This document shows positions 24,341-31,671 of a DNA stretch of 33,002 bases, piece by piece. The notes beneath the pieces are model-generated. The model saw only the letters and a list, made by a program, of their open reading frames with translations. It was not told the origin of the DNA and did no database searches. The stretch spans positions 1 to 33,002 of the forward strand of contig NZ_BMNZ01000015.1 of assembly GCF_014646815.1 (NCBI RefSeq). The letters run 5' to 3'. Position numbers and translations under genes: made by a program. Within the stretch, counting starts at the first letter, position 1, and each line of letters opens with the position of its first letter. This DNA is from Terrabacter tumescens. Lineage in GTDB: Bacteria; Actinomycetota; Actinomycetes; Actinomycetales; Dermatophilaceae.

Positions 24341-24423
24341 GTCAGTCGAGGCAGAACTCGTTGCCCTCGACGTCCTGCATGACGAGGCACGACTCGTTGA
24401 ACTCGTCGGCGAGCATGAGCCGC
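24341..24423 (-). pseudogene. Duplicated 3' end of the VOC gene
   Basis: These 83 bp match 25390-25472, the last codons and stop of the intact VOC gene, with only two mismatches. On the minus strand they read LADEFNESCLVMQDVEGNEF, then CLD and stop. The rest of the gene is missing. A shorter shared block, CGACTCAGTCC, precedes both copies (24317 and 25374), and AGTGAGTC is tandemly repeated at 24328-24343. Confidence 0.88.
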
Positions 24424-24513
24424 CCCTTCACCGTCGACGGCACGGACTCACCCGCCCTGACGGTCGACTACGTCAACCGTCCGGGCAACGCAGCGACCAT
24501 CAGCCGACACTGA
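24415..24513 (+). pseudogene. Possible C-terminal remnant of a plus-strand gene
   Basis: Directly after the duplicated VOC fragment the plus strand reads MSRPFTVDGTDSPALTVDYV then NRPGNAATISRH and stop. It has a protein-like composition but no ribosome site, and its first codons lie inside the duplicated block. Most likely the tail of a gene cut off at the duplication junction; family not recognised. Confidence 0.35.
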
Positions 24514-24556
24514 CCACCGCAGCCTTTCGTTCGGCGTAACGGAGCGGGCCCGCTGT

Positions 24557-24562
24557 TAGCCT
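24557..24562 (+). promoter_or_regulatory. -10 hexamer of a leaderless promoter
   Basis: TAGCCT, preceded by TG (extended -10), ends 6 nt before the ATG at 24569. No ribosome site lies between. Confidence 0.55.
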
Positions 24563-24568
24563 CCGCGC

Positions 24569-25366
24569 ATGACTGTGCAGGCGGCACCCGACTGGTACCC
24601 GGACCCCTCGGGTCGGCACGAGATGCGGTACTGGGACGGAAGCCTCTGGACTGAGCACGTCGCCACCGGCGGAGTCCAAGCCACCGATCCTCCGCTGGCC
24701 GCGTCGGCGGCGACGAGCGTAGACCGTACGGGCAGCAAGAAGGTCCAGCGCCAGGTCCGCGGTGTCGGAGTCACCGAATCCGCCGGCTCCGCTCAGACGA
24801 CCCTCCTGACCGCGCCCGTCCTGGTGGTGAACCAGAAGGGCAAGCTCCTGGAGGTCAACGCGCAGTATGCGATCTACGACCAGCACGGACGAGAGCTCGG
24901 GTCGGTCCGGGAAGTAGGTCAGAGCCTGTTGAAGAAGGCGACGGCAGCACCTAACCGAACGCGCCGGCTGCAGATTCTCGATACAGCCGGTGGGGTCGTC
25001 CTGGCCCTGACCCAACCCACCCGGGTCCTCACCTCCACGATGCTCGTGAGGGACGCCGAGGGCGTCCAGGTCGGGGAGATCTCACGGAAGTTCAGTTTCG
25101 GCCAAGTGCGCTTTGGCTTGGTGTCCGAGGGCCGGACCGTTGGGACGATCCAGGGCGAGAACAGCATCCAGAGCGACTTCGGAATCAAGGACAGCAAGGG
25201 CAACGAGATCGGCCGGATCTCGCGGACCAGCGCGGGGCTGGCCAAGGAGATGTTCACCAAAGCCGACCACTACGTCGTCGAGATACACCGCCAACTCGAG
25301 GAGCCCCTGCGCTCGCTCGTCGTAGCAGCTGCGCTCGCGGTCGACACGGCGCTACGACAGAGATAG
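24569..25366 (+). CDS. DUF2510 / LURP-one-like protein
   Basis: A 265-residue protein. Residues ~7-32 are a DUF2510 unit (APDWYPDPSGRHEMRYWDGS, then LWTEHV), a short Trp-rich motif common in actinobacterial envelope proteins. Residues ~75-255 form a beta-rich domain resembling the LURP-one/phospholipid scramblase-like barrel: LVVNQKGKLLEVNAQYAIYD, LVRDAEGVQVGEISRKFSF, FGIKDSKGNEIGRISR, HYVVEIHRQLEEPLRSLVV. A hydrophobic C-terminal helix closes it. Function unknown, possibly membrane-lipid contact. ATG at 24569 is leaderless. The gene lies between the two copies of the VOC 3' end. Confidence 0.75.
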   Translation: MTVQAAPDWYPDPSGRHEMRYWDGSLWTEHVATGGVQATDPPLAASAATSVDRTGSKKVQRQVRGVGVTESAGSAQTTLLTAPVLVVNQKGKLLEVNAQYAIYDQHGRELGSVREVGQSLLKKATAAPNRTRRLQILDTAGGVVLALTQPTRVLTSTMLVRDAEGVQVGEISRKFSFGQVRFGLVSEGRTVGTIQGENSIQSDFGIKDSKGNEIGRISRTSAGLAKEMFTKADHYVVEIHRQLEEPLRSLVVAAALAVDTALRQR

Positions 25367-25390
25367 CCGGCTACGACTCAGTCCCGCAGG

Positions 25391-25825
25391 TCAGTCGAGG
25401 CAGAACTCGTTGCCCTCGACGTCCTGCATGACGAGGCACGACTCGTTGAGCTCGTCGGCGAGCATCAGCCGCACGCGAGTGCCGCCGAGCTCGAGCAGCC
25501 GCGCGCACTCCGCCTCGAGGGCGGCGACGCGCTCGTCCCCCCTGAGGCCGGTGCCCACCCGCACGTCGAGGTGCACGCGGTTCTTGACGACCTTGCCCTC
25601 CGGCACGCGCTGGAAGAACAGCCGCGGCCCGACGCCCGAGGGGTCGACGATCGCGTAGGCCGAGCCCTGGTCCTGCTCCGGCAGCGTGTGGTCGAACTCC
25701 TCCCACGACGCGAAACCGGGCGGGGGCGGCGGCACGACGTAGCCCAGCACCTCGCACCAGAAGCGGGCGACGCGCTCGGGCTGCGCACAGTCGAACGTGA
25801 CCTGGACCTGCCTCACGGTTGCCAT
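25391..25825 (-). CDS. VOC family (glyoxalase-like) protein
   Basis: A 144-residue vicinal-oxygen-chelate fold protein with two beta-alpha-beta-beta-beta modules: VQVTFDCAQPERVARFWCEV at the start, RLFFQRVPEGK, then NRVHLDVRV, and a final strand LVMQDVEGNEFCLD. H and E at the metal positions (VHLDV, NEF) are compatible with metal binding. Such proteins include dioxygenases, glyoxalase-like isomerases and antibiotic-resistance proteins; substrate unknown. The ATG at 25825 has a TAGGGT -10 element 6 nt upstream (leaderless). Its 3' end is duplicated at 24341-24423. Confidence 0.88.
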   Translation of the reverse strand: MATVRQVQVTFDCAQPERVARFWCEVLGYVVPPPPPGFASWEEFDHTLPEQDQGSAYAIVDPSGVGPRLFFQRVPEGKVVKNRVHLDVRVGTGLRGDERVAALEAECARLLELGGTRVRLMLADELNESCLVMQDVEGNEFCLD

Positions 25826-25831
25826 GCCGCC

Positions 25832-25837
25832 ACCCTA
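25832..25837 (-). promoter_or_regulatory. -10 hexamer of a leaderless promoter
   Basis: On the minus strand TAGGGT ends 6 nt before the VOC ATG at 25825. Confidence 0.55.
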
Positions 25838-25876
25838 GGAGCGCGCGCCGACACCCGCCACGCGTTCGCGGATCCC

Positions 25877-26221
25877 TCAGGCGCGCAGGACCTTGTCCAT
25901 CGCCTTGCCCTTGGCCAGCTCGTCGACGAGCTTGTCGAGGTAGCGGATCTTCTGCATGAGCGGGTCCTCCACGTCCTCGACACGCACCCCGCACACGGTG
26001 CCCGTGATCGCGGAGACGTTCGGGTTGAGGTGCGCCTGGGCGAAGAAGTCCTCGAAGGTCGTGCCGTCCATCAGGTGCCGGCCGAGCGCCTTGTCGTCGT
26101 AGCCGGTCAGCCACTCGATGACCTCGTCGAGCTCGGCCCGGCTGCGCCCCTTGCGCTCGAGCTTGTTGACGTAGGCGGGGTAGACCGACGCGAACGACGT
26201 CGTGAAGATGCGGTGCGCCAT
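25877..26221 (-). CDS. DUF2200 domain-containing protein
   Basis: A 114-residue protein that matches DUF2200 along its whole length: [20 protein letters not shown], then '[15 protein letters not shown]', [19 protein letters not shown] and [20 protein letters not shown]. Function unknown; the family is small, soluble and widespread. The ATG at 26221 has TACCCT 6 nt upstream (leaderless). Its start is only 37 nt from the divergent GNAT gene, so the promoters must overlap. Confidence 0.9.
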   Translation of the reverse strand: MAHRIFTTSFASVYPAYVNKLERKGRSRAELDEVIEWLTGYDDKALGRHLMDGTTFEDFFAQAHLNPNVSAITGTVCGVRVEDVEDPLMQKIRYLDKLVDELAKGKAMDKVLRA

Positions 26222-26227
26222 CCTTCG

Positions 26228-26233
26228 AGGGTA
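26228..26233 (-). promoter_or_regulatory. -10 hexamer of a leaderless promoter
   Basis: On the minus strand TACCCT ends 6 nt before the DUF2200 ATG at 26221. It lies in the 37-bp gap shared with the divergent acetyltransferase. Confidence 0.5.
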
Positions 26234-26258
26234 GCGACGTGCTGCGACAGTGAGCCGC

Positions 26259-27245
26259 ATGAGTTCCGCCCTCACCGTCCGTCCGCTCGACCTCGGTGAC
26301 GACGCCGAGCTCGCCGCCGCGTATGCCGTCGAGTCGGCAGCGACGAGCCACGTCCGTCCCGGGTGGGTGCCCATGGGCGAGGCCGCTCGGCTCACGGCCT
26401 GGCGCGCCGACGACGGCTGGCACCGCGTCCTCGTCGGGGCCTTCGACGGCGCCGACCTCGTCGGCGTCGCCTCGGCCCAGACGGCGCACGACACCCCCGA
26501 CACGTGCTGGGTCGACGTCGCCGTCCACCCGCGCGCAGGACGAAAAGGCTTGGGTATGCGTCTGGCCCGCGCCGTCGAGGACAGCGCCCTCCCCGACGTG
26601 AGCCGTTTCGTCGCCAGCGCCTACCGCCCCACGACGGCAGCCGTCGACGAGCTCGTGCACGGCTTCGCCCGGAGTCTCGGCTACACCGTCGCCACGACCG
26701 AGACCGTCGTCGAGCTCGACCTGGCGCGCGCGGAGCTGGCCGACGACACGGCCGGCCACCACACGGCATACGCGATCTCGACGCACGTCGACGGCGTCCC
26801 TGCCCACCTGCGCGCGGACGTCGGCGTGCTCAAGGGGCTCGTCGACGCGGAGGCTCCCAACGGCGAGCTCGACTGGCAGCCCACGCCCGTCAGCGTGGAG
26901 GAGTACGCCACCGAGATCGCGCTCCGGCAGGAGCAGGGGCGCGCCACGATCGAGTCGGTCGCCGTGGACGCGGACGGCGCCGTCGTGGCGTGGACCGGGC
27001 TCGTCGTCGCGCCGGACCCCGCCCGTCCGGCCCAGATCGAGGGGACGCTGGTGCTCGCCGAGCACCGCGGCCACCGACTCGGCCGGGCCGTCAAGGTCTC
27101 CTCGCTCCGGGCCACCCGCGAGCACGGGCGCGCGCTCCGGGTGCGCACGAGCAGCGACGACGCGAACGTGTGGATGCGCGCCATCAACGCCGAGCTCGGC
27201 TTCGTCCCCGTCGAGTCCGAGGTCATCCTGCACCGGCGTCGGTAG
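26259..27245 (+). CDS. GNAT family acetyltransferase with two GNAT units
   Basis: A 328-residue protein with tandem GNAT folds, as in mycothiol synthase-like enzymes. The first has [20 protein letters not shown], with the R-x-x-G-x-G acetyl-CoA loop ([10 protein letters not shown]). The second has [20 protein letters not shown], with RGHRLGRAV, and a terminal [13 protein letters not shown] strand. The first loop is the more canonical. Acceptor unknown; such tandem GNATs often modify small amines or antibiotics. I favour ATG at 26259 ([10 protein letters not shown]); an in-frame GTG at 26250 would add MSR. Divergent from DUF2200. Confidence 0.85.
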   Translation: MSSALTVRPLDLGDDAELAAAYAVESAATSHVRPGWVPMGEAARLTAWRADDGWHRVLVGAFDGADLVGVASAQTAHDTPDTCWVDVAVHPRAGRKGLGMRLARAVEDSALPDVSRFVASAYRPTTAAVDELVHGFARSLGYTVATTETVVELDLARAELADDTAGHHTAYAISTHVDGVPAHLRADVGVLKGLVDAEAPNGELDWQPTPVSVEEYATEIALRQEQGRATIESVAVDADGAVVAWTGLVVAPDPARPAQIEGTLVLAEHRGHRLGRAVKVSSLRATREHGRALRVRTSSDDANVWMRAINAELGFVPVESEVILHRRR

Positions 27246-27317
27246 GTCTCGGAACTCGCTGGGCACGCTCTTGGCACTACTGGCGCACTGCGGACGCGGA
27301 TCGTCCGGGAGGCGCCC

Positions 27318-27323
27318 TACCGT
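27318..27323 (+). promoter_or_regulatory. -10 hexamer of a leaderless promoter
   Basis: TACCGT ends 6 nt before the ATG at 27330, with no ribosome site. Confidence 0.55.
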
Positions 27324-27329
27324 CGGCGC

Positions 27330-27689
27330 ATGGCCATCGCTCGCTACCCCAGCTTCGTCATCGACTGCCCCGACGCGGAGGCACTCGCCACCTTCTACGG
27401 CAGCTTGCTCGGCTGGGACGTCAAGACGTCCGACGGGTGGGGCGAGATCCGCGACACCGAGACGGGCAACTGCATCTGCTTCCAGCAGGTCGAGGACTAC
27501 ACACCGCCTCAGTGGCCCGGACAGGACGTGCCGCAGCAGATCCACCTCGACGTCATGGTCCAGGACCTCGACGAGGCCGAGCCCGGGGTCATCGCCCTCG
27601 GAGCCACCCGGCACGGGCACCAGCCCGGCACGTCGTTCCGCGTCTTCCTCGACCCGGCCGGGCACCCCTTCTGCCTCTGCGTGGACTGA
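27330..27689 (+). CDS. VOC family (glyoxalase-like) protein
   Basis: A 119-residue protein of the vicinal-oxygen-chelate superfamily: YPSFVIDCPDAEALATFYGS with the DC.D...L..FY pattern, then 'IHLDVMVQDLDEAE', GATRHGHQPG and VFLDPAGHPFCLC. The metal-site His in IHLDV is present, but a Glu or His equivalent near the C terminus (HPFCL) is less clear. Function unknown. The leaderless ATG at 27330 is supported by TACCGT. Ends at a perfect bidirectional terminator. Confidence 0.88.
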   Translation: MAIARYPSFVIDCPDAEALATFYGSLLGWDVKTSDGWGEIRDTETGNCICFQQVEDYTPPQWPGQDVPQQIHLDVMVQDLDEAEPGVIALGATRHGHQPGTSFRVFLDPAGHPFCLCVD

Positions 27690-27718
27690 CGTCGACCGAC
27701 GTCAACACGGCGGACGCA

Positions 27719-27760
27719 CGACGTCCCGGAGACAGCACATCGGCTGTCTCCGGGACGTCG
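27719..27760. terminator. Bidirectional hairpin terminator
   Basis: A perfect 18-bp stem (27719-27736 with 27743-27760) and 6-nt loop between the convergent VOC and PRC/DUF2382 genes. No U-tract on either side. Confidence 0.85.
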
Positions 27761-27769
27761 GCGTTGCGG

Positions 27770-28573
27770 TCAGACGCGGTCGGTGCCGCCGGTGCCGTCG
27801 GTGATCCCCGGACCGTCCGCCTCGATGCGCTCCTGGCGCACCTGCTCGGTGACGGTCTCCTCGTCGGTGACCTGCTCCTTGCCCAGGCGCACCCGCTCGA
27901 CGGGAACGGCCTGCTTGTCGACAACGGGCTGCTCCTCGTGGAGCACGACCTCGTGCTCCTCCTCGGAGATGGCCGGGCCGTCCATGGCCTCGCCGCGGTT
28001 GGTCTCCGTGATCGGCTCGCGCTCGATGGTGACCTCCTCGCGCGTGACCGGCACGGTGACCTGCTGCTCCTCGGTGACGACGTACTTGCGCAGCTTCGCC
28101 CGACCCGTCTCGCGGCTCTCGGTGCCGACGTGCAGCTGCTCCTCAGAGCGGGTCATCGCGTCGTCGGTCGTGGGGCCGGAGGTGTCGTGGCCGACCGTAC
28201 CGGTGTCTGCGGCTGACGCGTCGGCGGAGTCGCGGTCGTAGCCCGGAGCGGAGGTGATGCTCGTCAGGTTGTAGTGGCTGTACAGACGCTCCTCCTCCGA
28301 CTCGTCGAGGTGACCGTTGTCGGGGTCGACGTTGGGCGCATCCTTGACGTGGTCCTTGGTGAACCCGACGCGCAGGCCGTCGTCGGACAGCTCCGCCTCG
28401 CGGAGCGGGACGAAGGACTCGTTGGTGCCGAAGAGGCCGGTGTTGACGGTCACCCACTCGGGCTCGCCGCTCTGGTCATCGACGTAGGCCTGGCCGGCCT
28501 TGCCGATCTTCTCCCCATCGCTTCCGTACACGGTCGTGCCGGGCAGGGTGGACAGTTCATTGCTGTTGAGCAT
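27770..28573 (-). CDS. PRC-barrel and DUF2382 domain protein
   Basis: A 267-residue soluble protein. Residues ~8-85 form a PRC-barrel (GTTVYGSDGEKIGKAGQAYV, WVTVNTGLFG, VPLREAELSDDGLRV). A linker (~105-150) is acidic and low-complexity. Residues ~155-260 are DUF2382, rich in Glu/Val with repeated strands (KYVVTEEQQVTVPVTREEV, HEVVLHEEQPVVDKQAVPVE). The combination is typical of actinobacterial stress-related proteins with unknown mechanism. ATG at 28573 has AAAGGGA upstream. It follows the mechanosensitive-channel-like gene by 50 nt on the same strand, so the two are likely co-expressed. Confidence 0.9.
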   Translation of the reverse strand: MLNSNELSTLPGTTVYGSDGEKIGKAGQAYVDDQSGEPEWVTVNTGLFGTNESFVPLREAELSDDGLRVGFTKDHVKDAPNVDPDNGHLDESEEERLYSHYNLTSITSAPGYDRDSADASAADTGTVGHDTSGPTTDDAMTRSEEQLHVGTESRETGRAKLRKYVVTEEQQVTVPVTREEVTIEREPITETNRGEAMDGPAISEEEHEVVLHEEQPVVDKQAVPVERVRLGKEQVTDEETVTEQVRQERIEADGPGITDGTGGTDRV

Positions 28574-28623
28574 GGTGTTCCCTTTCGGTGGTGGATCACT
28601 GGTGGGGCGCCTCTGGAAGACGA

Positions 28624-29475
28624 TCAGTAGCGGTCGCCCGGCTCGCTGCCCTGTACGTGGGCCGAGCTCGCGGCAGGGCGGTCGTGGTAGAAGTCGTCCG
28701 CGGCGCGGGCTTCGAGGTCGTCATTGCCGTGCTGTCCGTTGCCGTTGAAGCCGGCCGCGGCCGCGCGGGCCTGCTCGCCGACGCCGGGTGCCTGCTGGAC
28801 CTGGGCCTTGATGCGACCCGTCTCGTGCGACATGGTCTCGAGGTAGCCCTCCCAGCGGGACTGCATGGGCCGCACCAGGCCGCCGCCGACGCCGACGATG
28901 AGGATGCCGGCGATGGTGGCCAGCACCGCGATGAGGACCGGGGTGGTGACGGTGGTGGCGATACCCACCTGGTTCAGGGCGGCGATGATGCCGAGACCCA
29001 GGATGAAGACGCTCGCGATGTTGGCCAGGACCCGGCCGTAGGACAGCCCGCCGAGGGTGTTGGAAATGAGCTCGCGGACCGCGGCGGCTATGGCCGAGGC
29101 GATGACGATGATGATGATCGCGACGACGGCCTTGGGCAGGAACGCGATGACGCCGGTGATGAGGTCGCTGATCGGGTTGGGCCCGAAGACGCCGAAGGCG
29201 AGCTGCAGGACGAACAGCAGCAGCGCGTAGTAGACGAGCTTGCCGACGATCGCTGAGGCGTCGTACTGGCTCTTGGCGAGGGCCTTCTTGATGCCACCGC
29301 GCTCGACGGCACGGTCGAAGCCGACGCGCTCGAGGATCTTGTCGACGGCCTTGCCGATCGCCTTGGCGACGAACCAGCCGATGATCAGGATGGCCAGGAA
29401 CGCGACGAGCTTCGGCACGAAGAGAGCCACCGATCTCCAGAGGTCGGTCAGGGCCGTGTTGAGGTTGTCTGTCAT
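28624..29475 (-). CDS. Mechanosensitive-channel-like (TM-helix repeat, CmpX-like) membrane protein
   Basis: A 283-residue integral membrane protein. About five hydrophobic helices: ~19-38 (VPKLVAFLAILIIGWFVAKA), ~76-98, ~112-134 (AVVAIIIIVIASAIAAAV), ~148-170 and ~178-202 (LIAVLATIAGILIVGVGGGL). The repeated conserved-TM-helix pattern (VDKILERVGFDRAVERGG between helices) matches CmpX-type MscS-related proteins, but the MscS beta domain is lacking, so gating is unproven. The C-terminal tail is soluble and Gln/Ala-rich. ATG at 29475 follows AAGGGAG. Upstream gene of a pair with PRC/DUF2382; divergent from TetR. Confidence 0.85.
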   Translation of the reverse strand: MTDNLNTALTDLWRSVALFVPKLVAFLAILIIGWFVAKAIGKAVDKILERVGFDRAVERGGIKKALAKSQYDASAIVGKLVYYALLLFVLQLAFGVFGPNPISDLITGVIAFLPKAVVAIIIIVIASAIAAAVRELISNTLGGLSYGRVLANIASVFILGLGIIAALNQVGIATTVTTPVLIAVLATIAGILIVGVGGGLVRPMQSRWEGYLETMSHETGRIKAQVQQAPGVGEQARAAAAGFNGNGQHGNDDLEARAADDFYHDRPAASSAHVQGSEPGDRY

Positions 29476-29667
29476 GGTGCGGGGCTCCCTTACGTTGTAA
29501 GTCGGACTGGGAGGTCATACCCGCAATGCGCGTCCCGTACCCACCGCTCCCGGACACAGCCGTTCCCGCGGCCGGATCGGGCTCCTCCTGCAGGGTCACG
29601 TCGCTGCCGGCGCAGGCATGCGATAGACAGGACGGAGCACACCGCACACCCTTTGAGGAGGAGCGTC

Positions 29668-30396
29668 ATGCCGTCGCCACGCCCAGAAGTTCCGAGCGCG
29701 AACCACACGGACCGGCCGGGCCTGACACGGGCGCGGATCGTGGCGACCGCCGTGGACCTCATCGACACGGAGGGCGTCGCCGCCCTGACCATGCGGCGGT
29801 TGGGTGCGCGTCTGGACGTCGAGGCGATGTCGCTCTACCGCTACGTCAACGGACGCGAGGACCTGCTCGAGGCCGTCGTGGACGCGCTCGTCGACACGAT
29901 CGAGATCCCGGGCCCCGGACAGCTCCAACCGATCGACGGCTGGCAGGCCTTCCTGCAGGTCCTGGCCCATGATGTGCGTCGTCTCGCGCTGGAGCACCCT
30001 GCCGCGTTCCCGCTCATCGCCACGCGCCACCCGGCCGCGCCGTGGCTGCGGCCGCCGCTGCGGAGCCTGCGCGTCGTGGAGGCCTTCCTCGACGGTCTGC
30101 GGTCACGTGGTTTCAACGACAGCCAGGCCGTGGCGGCCTACCGTTCGTTCACCAGCTTCCTGCTCGGGCACCTGCTCCTCGAGTCGGCCATGCAGGGTGC
30201 GGACATGTCACCGGCGGAAGAGCCCCTCGACGAAGGGGACGCGGACCTTCCCAACCAGGACGCGGAGCTCAGTCTCGCCGAGTACCCCACCTTGACGCGG
30301 CTGCGCTCGGCGCTGACCGAGGACCACACCGAGGACGAGTTCGAGCAGGCTCTCGAACACCTCCTCGTGCGCCTCGATCTCGAGCTCTCGCAGTAG
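29668..30396 (+). CDS. TetR/AcrR family regulator with TetR_C-type C-terminal domain
   Basis: A 242-residue regulator. The HTH is in residues ~20-66 (RARIVATAVDLIDTEGVAAL, then TMRRLGARLDVEAMSLYRYV and NGREDLLEAVVDAL). The C-terminal domain (WQAFLQVLAHDVRRLALEHP, FNDSQAVAAYRSFTSFLLGH) resembles TetR_C proteins, which bind tetracycline-like or other hydrophobic molecules. The C-terminal end is acidic. ATG at 29668 has GAGGAGGAG upstream. Divergent from the membrane-protein gene at 29475 across 192 bp that contain a 13-bp CTTAC-GTT-GTAAG palindrome (29489-29501). Confidence 0.88.
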   Translation: MPSPRPEVPSANHTDRPGLTRARIVATAVDLIDTEGVAALTMRRLGARLDVEAMSLYRYVNGREDLLEAVVDALVDTIEIPGPGQLQPIDGWQAFLQVLAHDVRRLALEHPAAFPLIATRHPAAPWLRPPLRSLRVVEAFLDGLRSRGFNDSQAVAAYRSFTSFLLGHLLLESAMQGADMSPAEEPLDEGDADLPNQDAELSLAEYPTLTRLRSALTEDHTEDEFEQALEHLLVRLDLELSQ

Positions 30397-30424
30397 GAGC
30401 CCGCACAGCCGGCGTGTGCAGCTC
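30397..30424. terminator. Weak hairpin between convergent genes
   Basis: GAGC..GCACA (30397-30407) can pair with TGTGC.GCTC (30415-30424), leaving a small internal asymmetry. It fills the gap between TetR and xylA, whose genes converge. Confidence 0.4.
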
Positions 30425-31603
30425 TCAGCTGATCAGGTGCTCGAGCGCGAGCTGGTTGAGGCGCACGAAGCCGAAGTCGCGCTCGGCCGCCTTCTCCGGG
30501 TCGAAGCCGTCGTCGCCCGCGAGGAAGTCCTCGAGCGACTCGCCCTCGCCGACGGTGGGCTCCGCGAGGTCGAGCACGCCGGCATACGCCCACGCCTCGG
30601 ACGTGCGCGGGTCGGCGCGGAAGGCGGCAGCCTTGTCGGCGAGCATGAGGTACATCGCCATGTTGGCCTTCGCCGACTCCCAGACCCCGTCGAGGTGCTC
30701 GGTGCGCGACGGCTTGTAGTCGAAGTGCTTGGGCCCGGTGTAGCGCGGGGCGTCGGGCACGCCCGGGAAGCCGTTCTCGAGCAGGTCGACGGTGAAGAAC
30801 GCCGAGGTGAGGTCGCCGTGGCCGAAGACGAGGTCCTGGTCGTACTTGATGCCACGCTGGCCGTTGAGGTCGATGTGGAAGAGCTTGTCGCTCCACAGCG
30901 CCTGGCCGAGGGCGTGCGTGTAGTTGAGGCCCGCCATCTGCTCGTGGCCCGTCTCGGGGTTGAGGCCGACGATGTCGCCGTGCTCGAGCTCGGCGATGAG
31001 CGCCAGCGCGTGTCCGACGGTCGGCAGCAGGATGTCTCCGCGCGGCTCGTTCGGCTTGGGCTCCAAGGCGATCCGCAGGTCGTAGCCCTGTCCCTTGATG
31101 TAGCCGGCGACGGTGTCGAGCCCCTCCTTGTAGCGGTCGAAGGCGGCGTGCAGGTCCTTCGAGCCGTCGTACTCGCTCCCCTCGCGACCGCCCCACATGA
31201 CGAAGGTCGACGCGCCCATCTCGGCGGCGAGGTCGACGGCGCGCAGCACCTTGCGCAACCCGAAGCGACGCACGCCGCGGTCGTTGGCGGTCAGGCCGCC
31301 GTCCTTGAAGACCGGGTGGCTGAAGGTGTTGGTGGTGACCATCTCGATGGTGAGGCCGGCGCGGTCGGTGGCGTCCTTGAGCTGCCCGCAGATGCGCGCA
31401 CGAGTCGCGTCGTCGGCGTCGAACGGGAAGACGTCGTTGTCGTGGAAGGTGATGCCCCAGGCACCGAGCTCTGCGAGACGGTCGGAGTACTCCCACGGGT
31501 CGAGCGCCGGGCGGGTGGGGCCGCCGAACGGGTCGGTGCCGGTCCAGCCCACGGTCCACAGGCCGAAGGAGAAGTGGTCGTCGAGAGTGGGCTGGCGCGT
31601 CAT
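30425..31603 (-). CDS. xylA: Xylose isomerase
   Basis: A 392-residue TIM-barrel isomerase converting D-xylose to D-xylulose (also D-glucose to D-fructose) with two divalent metals. Active-site residues match Streptomyces numbering: H54 and D57 (FHDNDVFPF), E181 and K183 ([11 protein letters not shown]), E217 and H220 (NPETGHEQ), D245, D255 and D257, and a final Asp at 295 ([10 protein letters not shown]), eight residues later than in the shorter Streptomyces enzyme because of a small loop insert. Class I actinobacterial type. ATG at 31603 has AGGAG upstream. Divergent from a ROK regulator, the usual layout; no xylulokinase gene is in view. Confidence 0.97.
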   Translation of the reverse strand: MTRQPTLDDHFSFGLWTVGWTGTDPFGGPTRPALDPWEYSDRLAELGAWGITFHDNDVFPFDADDATRARICGQLKDATDRAGLTIEMVTTNTFSHPVFKDGGLTANDRGVRRFGLRKVLRAVDLAAEMGASTFVMWGGREGSEYDGSKDLHAAFDRYKEGLDTVAGYIKGQGYDLRIALEPKPNEPRGDILLPTVGHALALIAELEHGDIVGLNPETGHEQMAGLNYTHALGQALWSDKLFHIDLNGQRGIKYDQDLVFGHGDLTSAFFTVDLLENGFPGVPDAPRYTGPKHFDYKPSRTEHLDGVWESAKANMAMYLMLADKAAAFRADPRTSEAWAYAGVLDLAEPTVGEGESLEDFLAGDDGFDPEKAAERDFGFVRLNQLALEHLIS

Positions 31604-31629
31604 TGCGACTCCTGCGAGAAGGGTTTGTT

Positions 31630-31667
31630 TTGTCGTGCAACTTATATCCGGGACCGGCTAGGGTCAA
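31630..31667 (-). promoter_or_regulatory. xylA promoter and candidate ROK operator
   Basis: On the minus strand TTGACC (31662-31667) and TATAAG (31641-31646) form a plausible -35/-10 pair with a 15-nt spacer. TTGTCGTGCAA (31630-31640), a near-palindrome with TTG/CAA ends, sits at the start point and suits a ROK repressor. The ROK gene's own -10 overlaps the -35. Confidence 0.5.
31659..31664 (+). promoter_or_regulatory. -10 hexamer of a leaderless promoter
   Basis: TAGGGT ends 7 nt before the ROK gene ATG at 31672. Confidence 0.5.
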
Positions 31668-31671
31668 GGGC

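Noticed and set aside
24341-25472. DUF2510 gene as a transposon or integrated element
   Set aside because: No inverted terminal repeats, integrase, transposase or tRNA target; only the duplicated VOC 3' end supports a rearrangement.
25371-27665. Minus-strand frame of 764 codons across VOC, DUF2200 and GNAT genes
   Set aside because: Antisense or out-of-frame shadow of three recognised genes; low-complexity product, typical of high-GC DNA.
26363-28216. Plus-strand frame of 617 codons
   Set aside because: Out-of-frame over GNAT and VOC genes and antisense to PRC/DUF2382; Arg/Pro-rich, no motif.
29476-29667. SigB-type promoter (GGGTAT near 29518) for the channel-like/PRC operon
   Set aside because: No matching GTTT -35 element at the right distance; the evidence is one hexamer.
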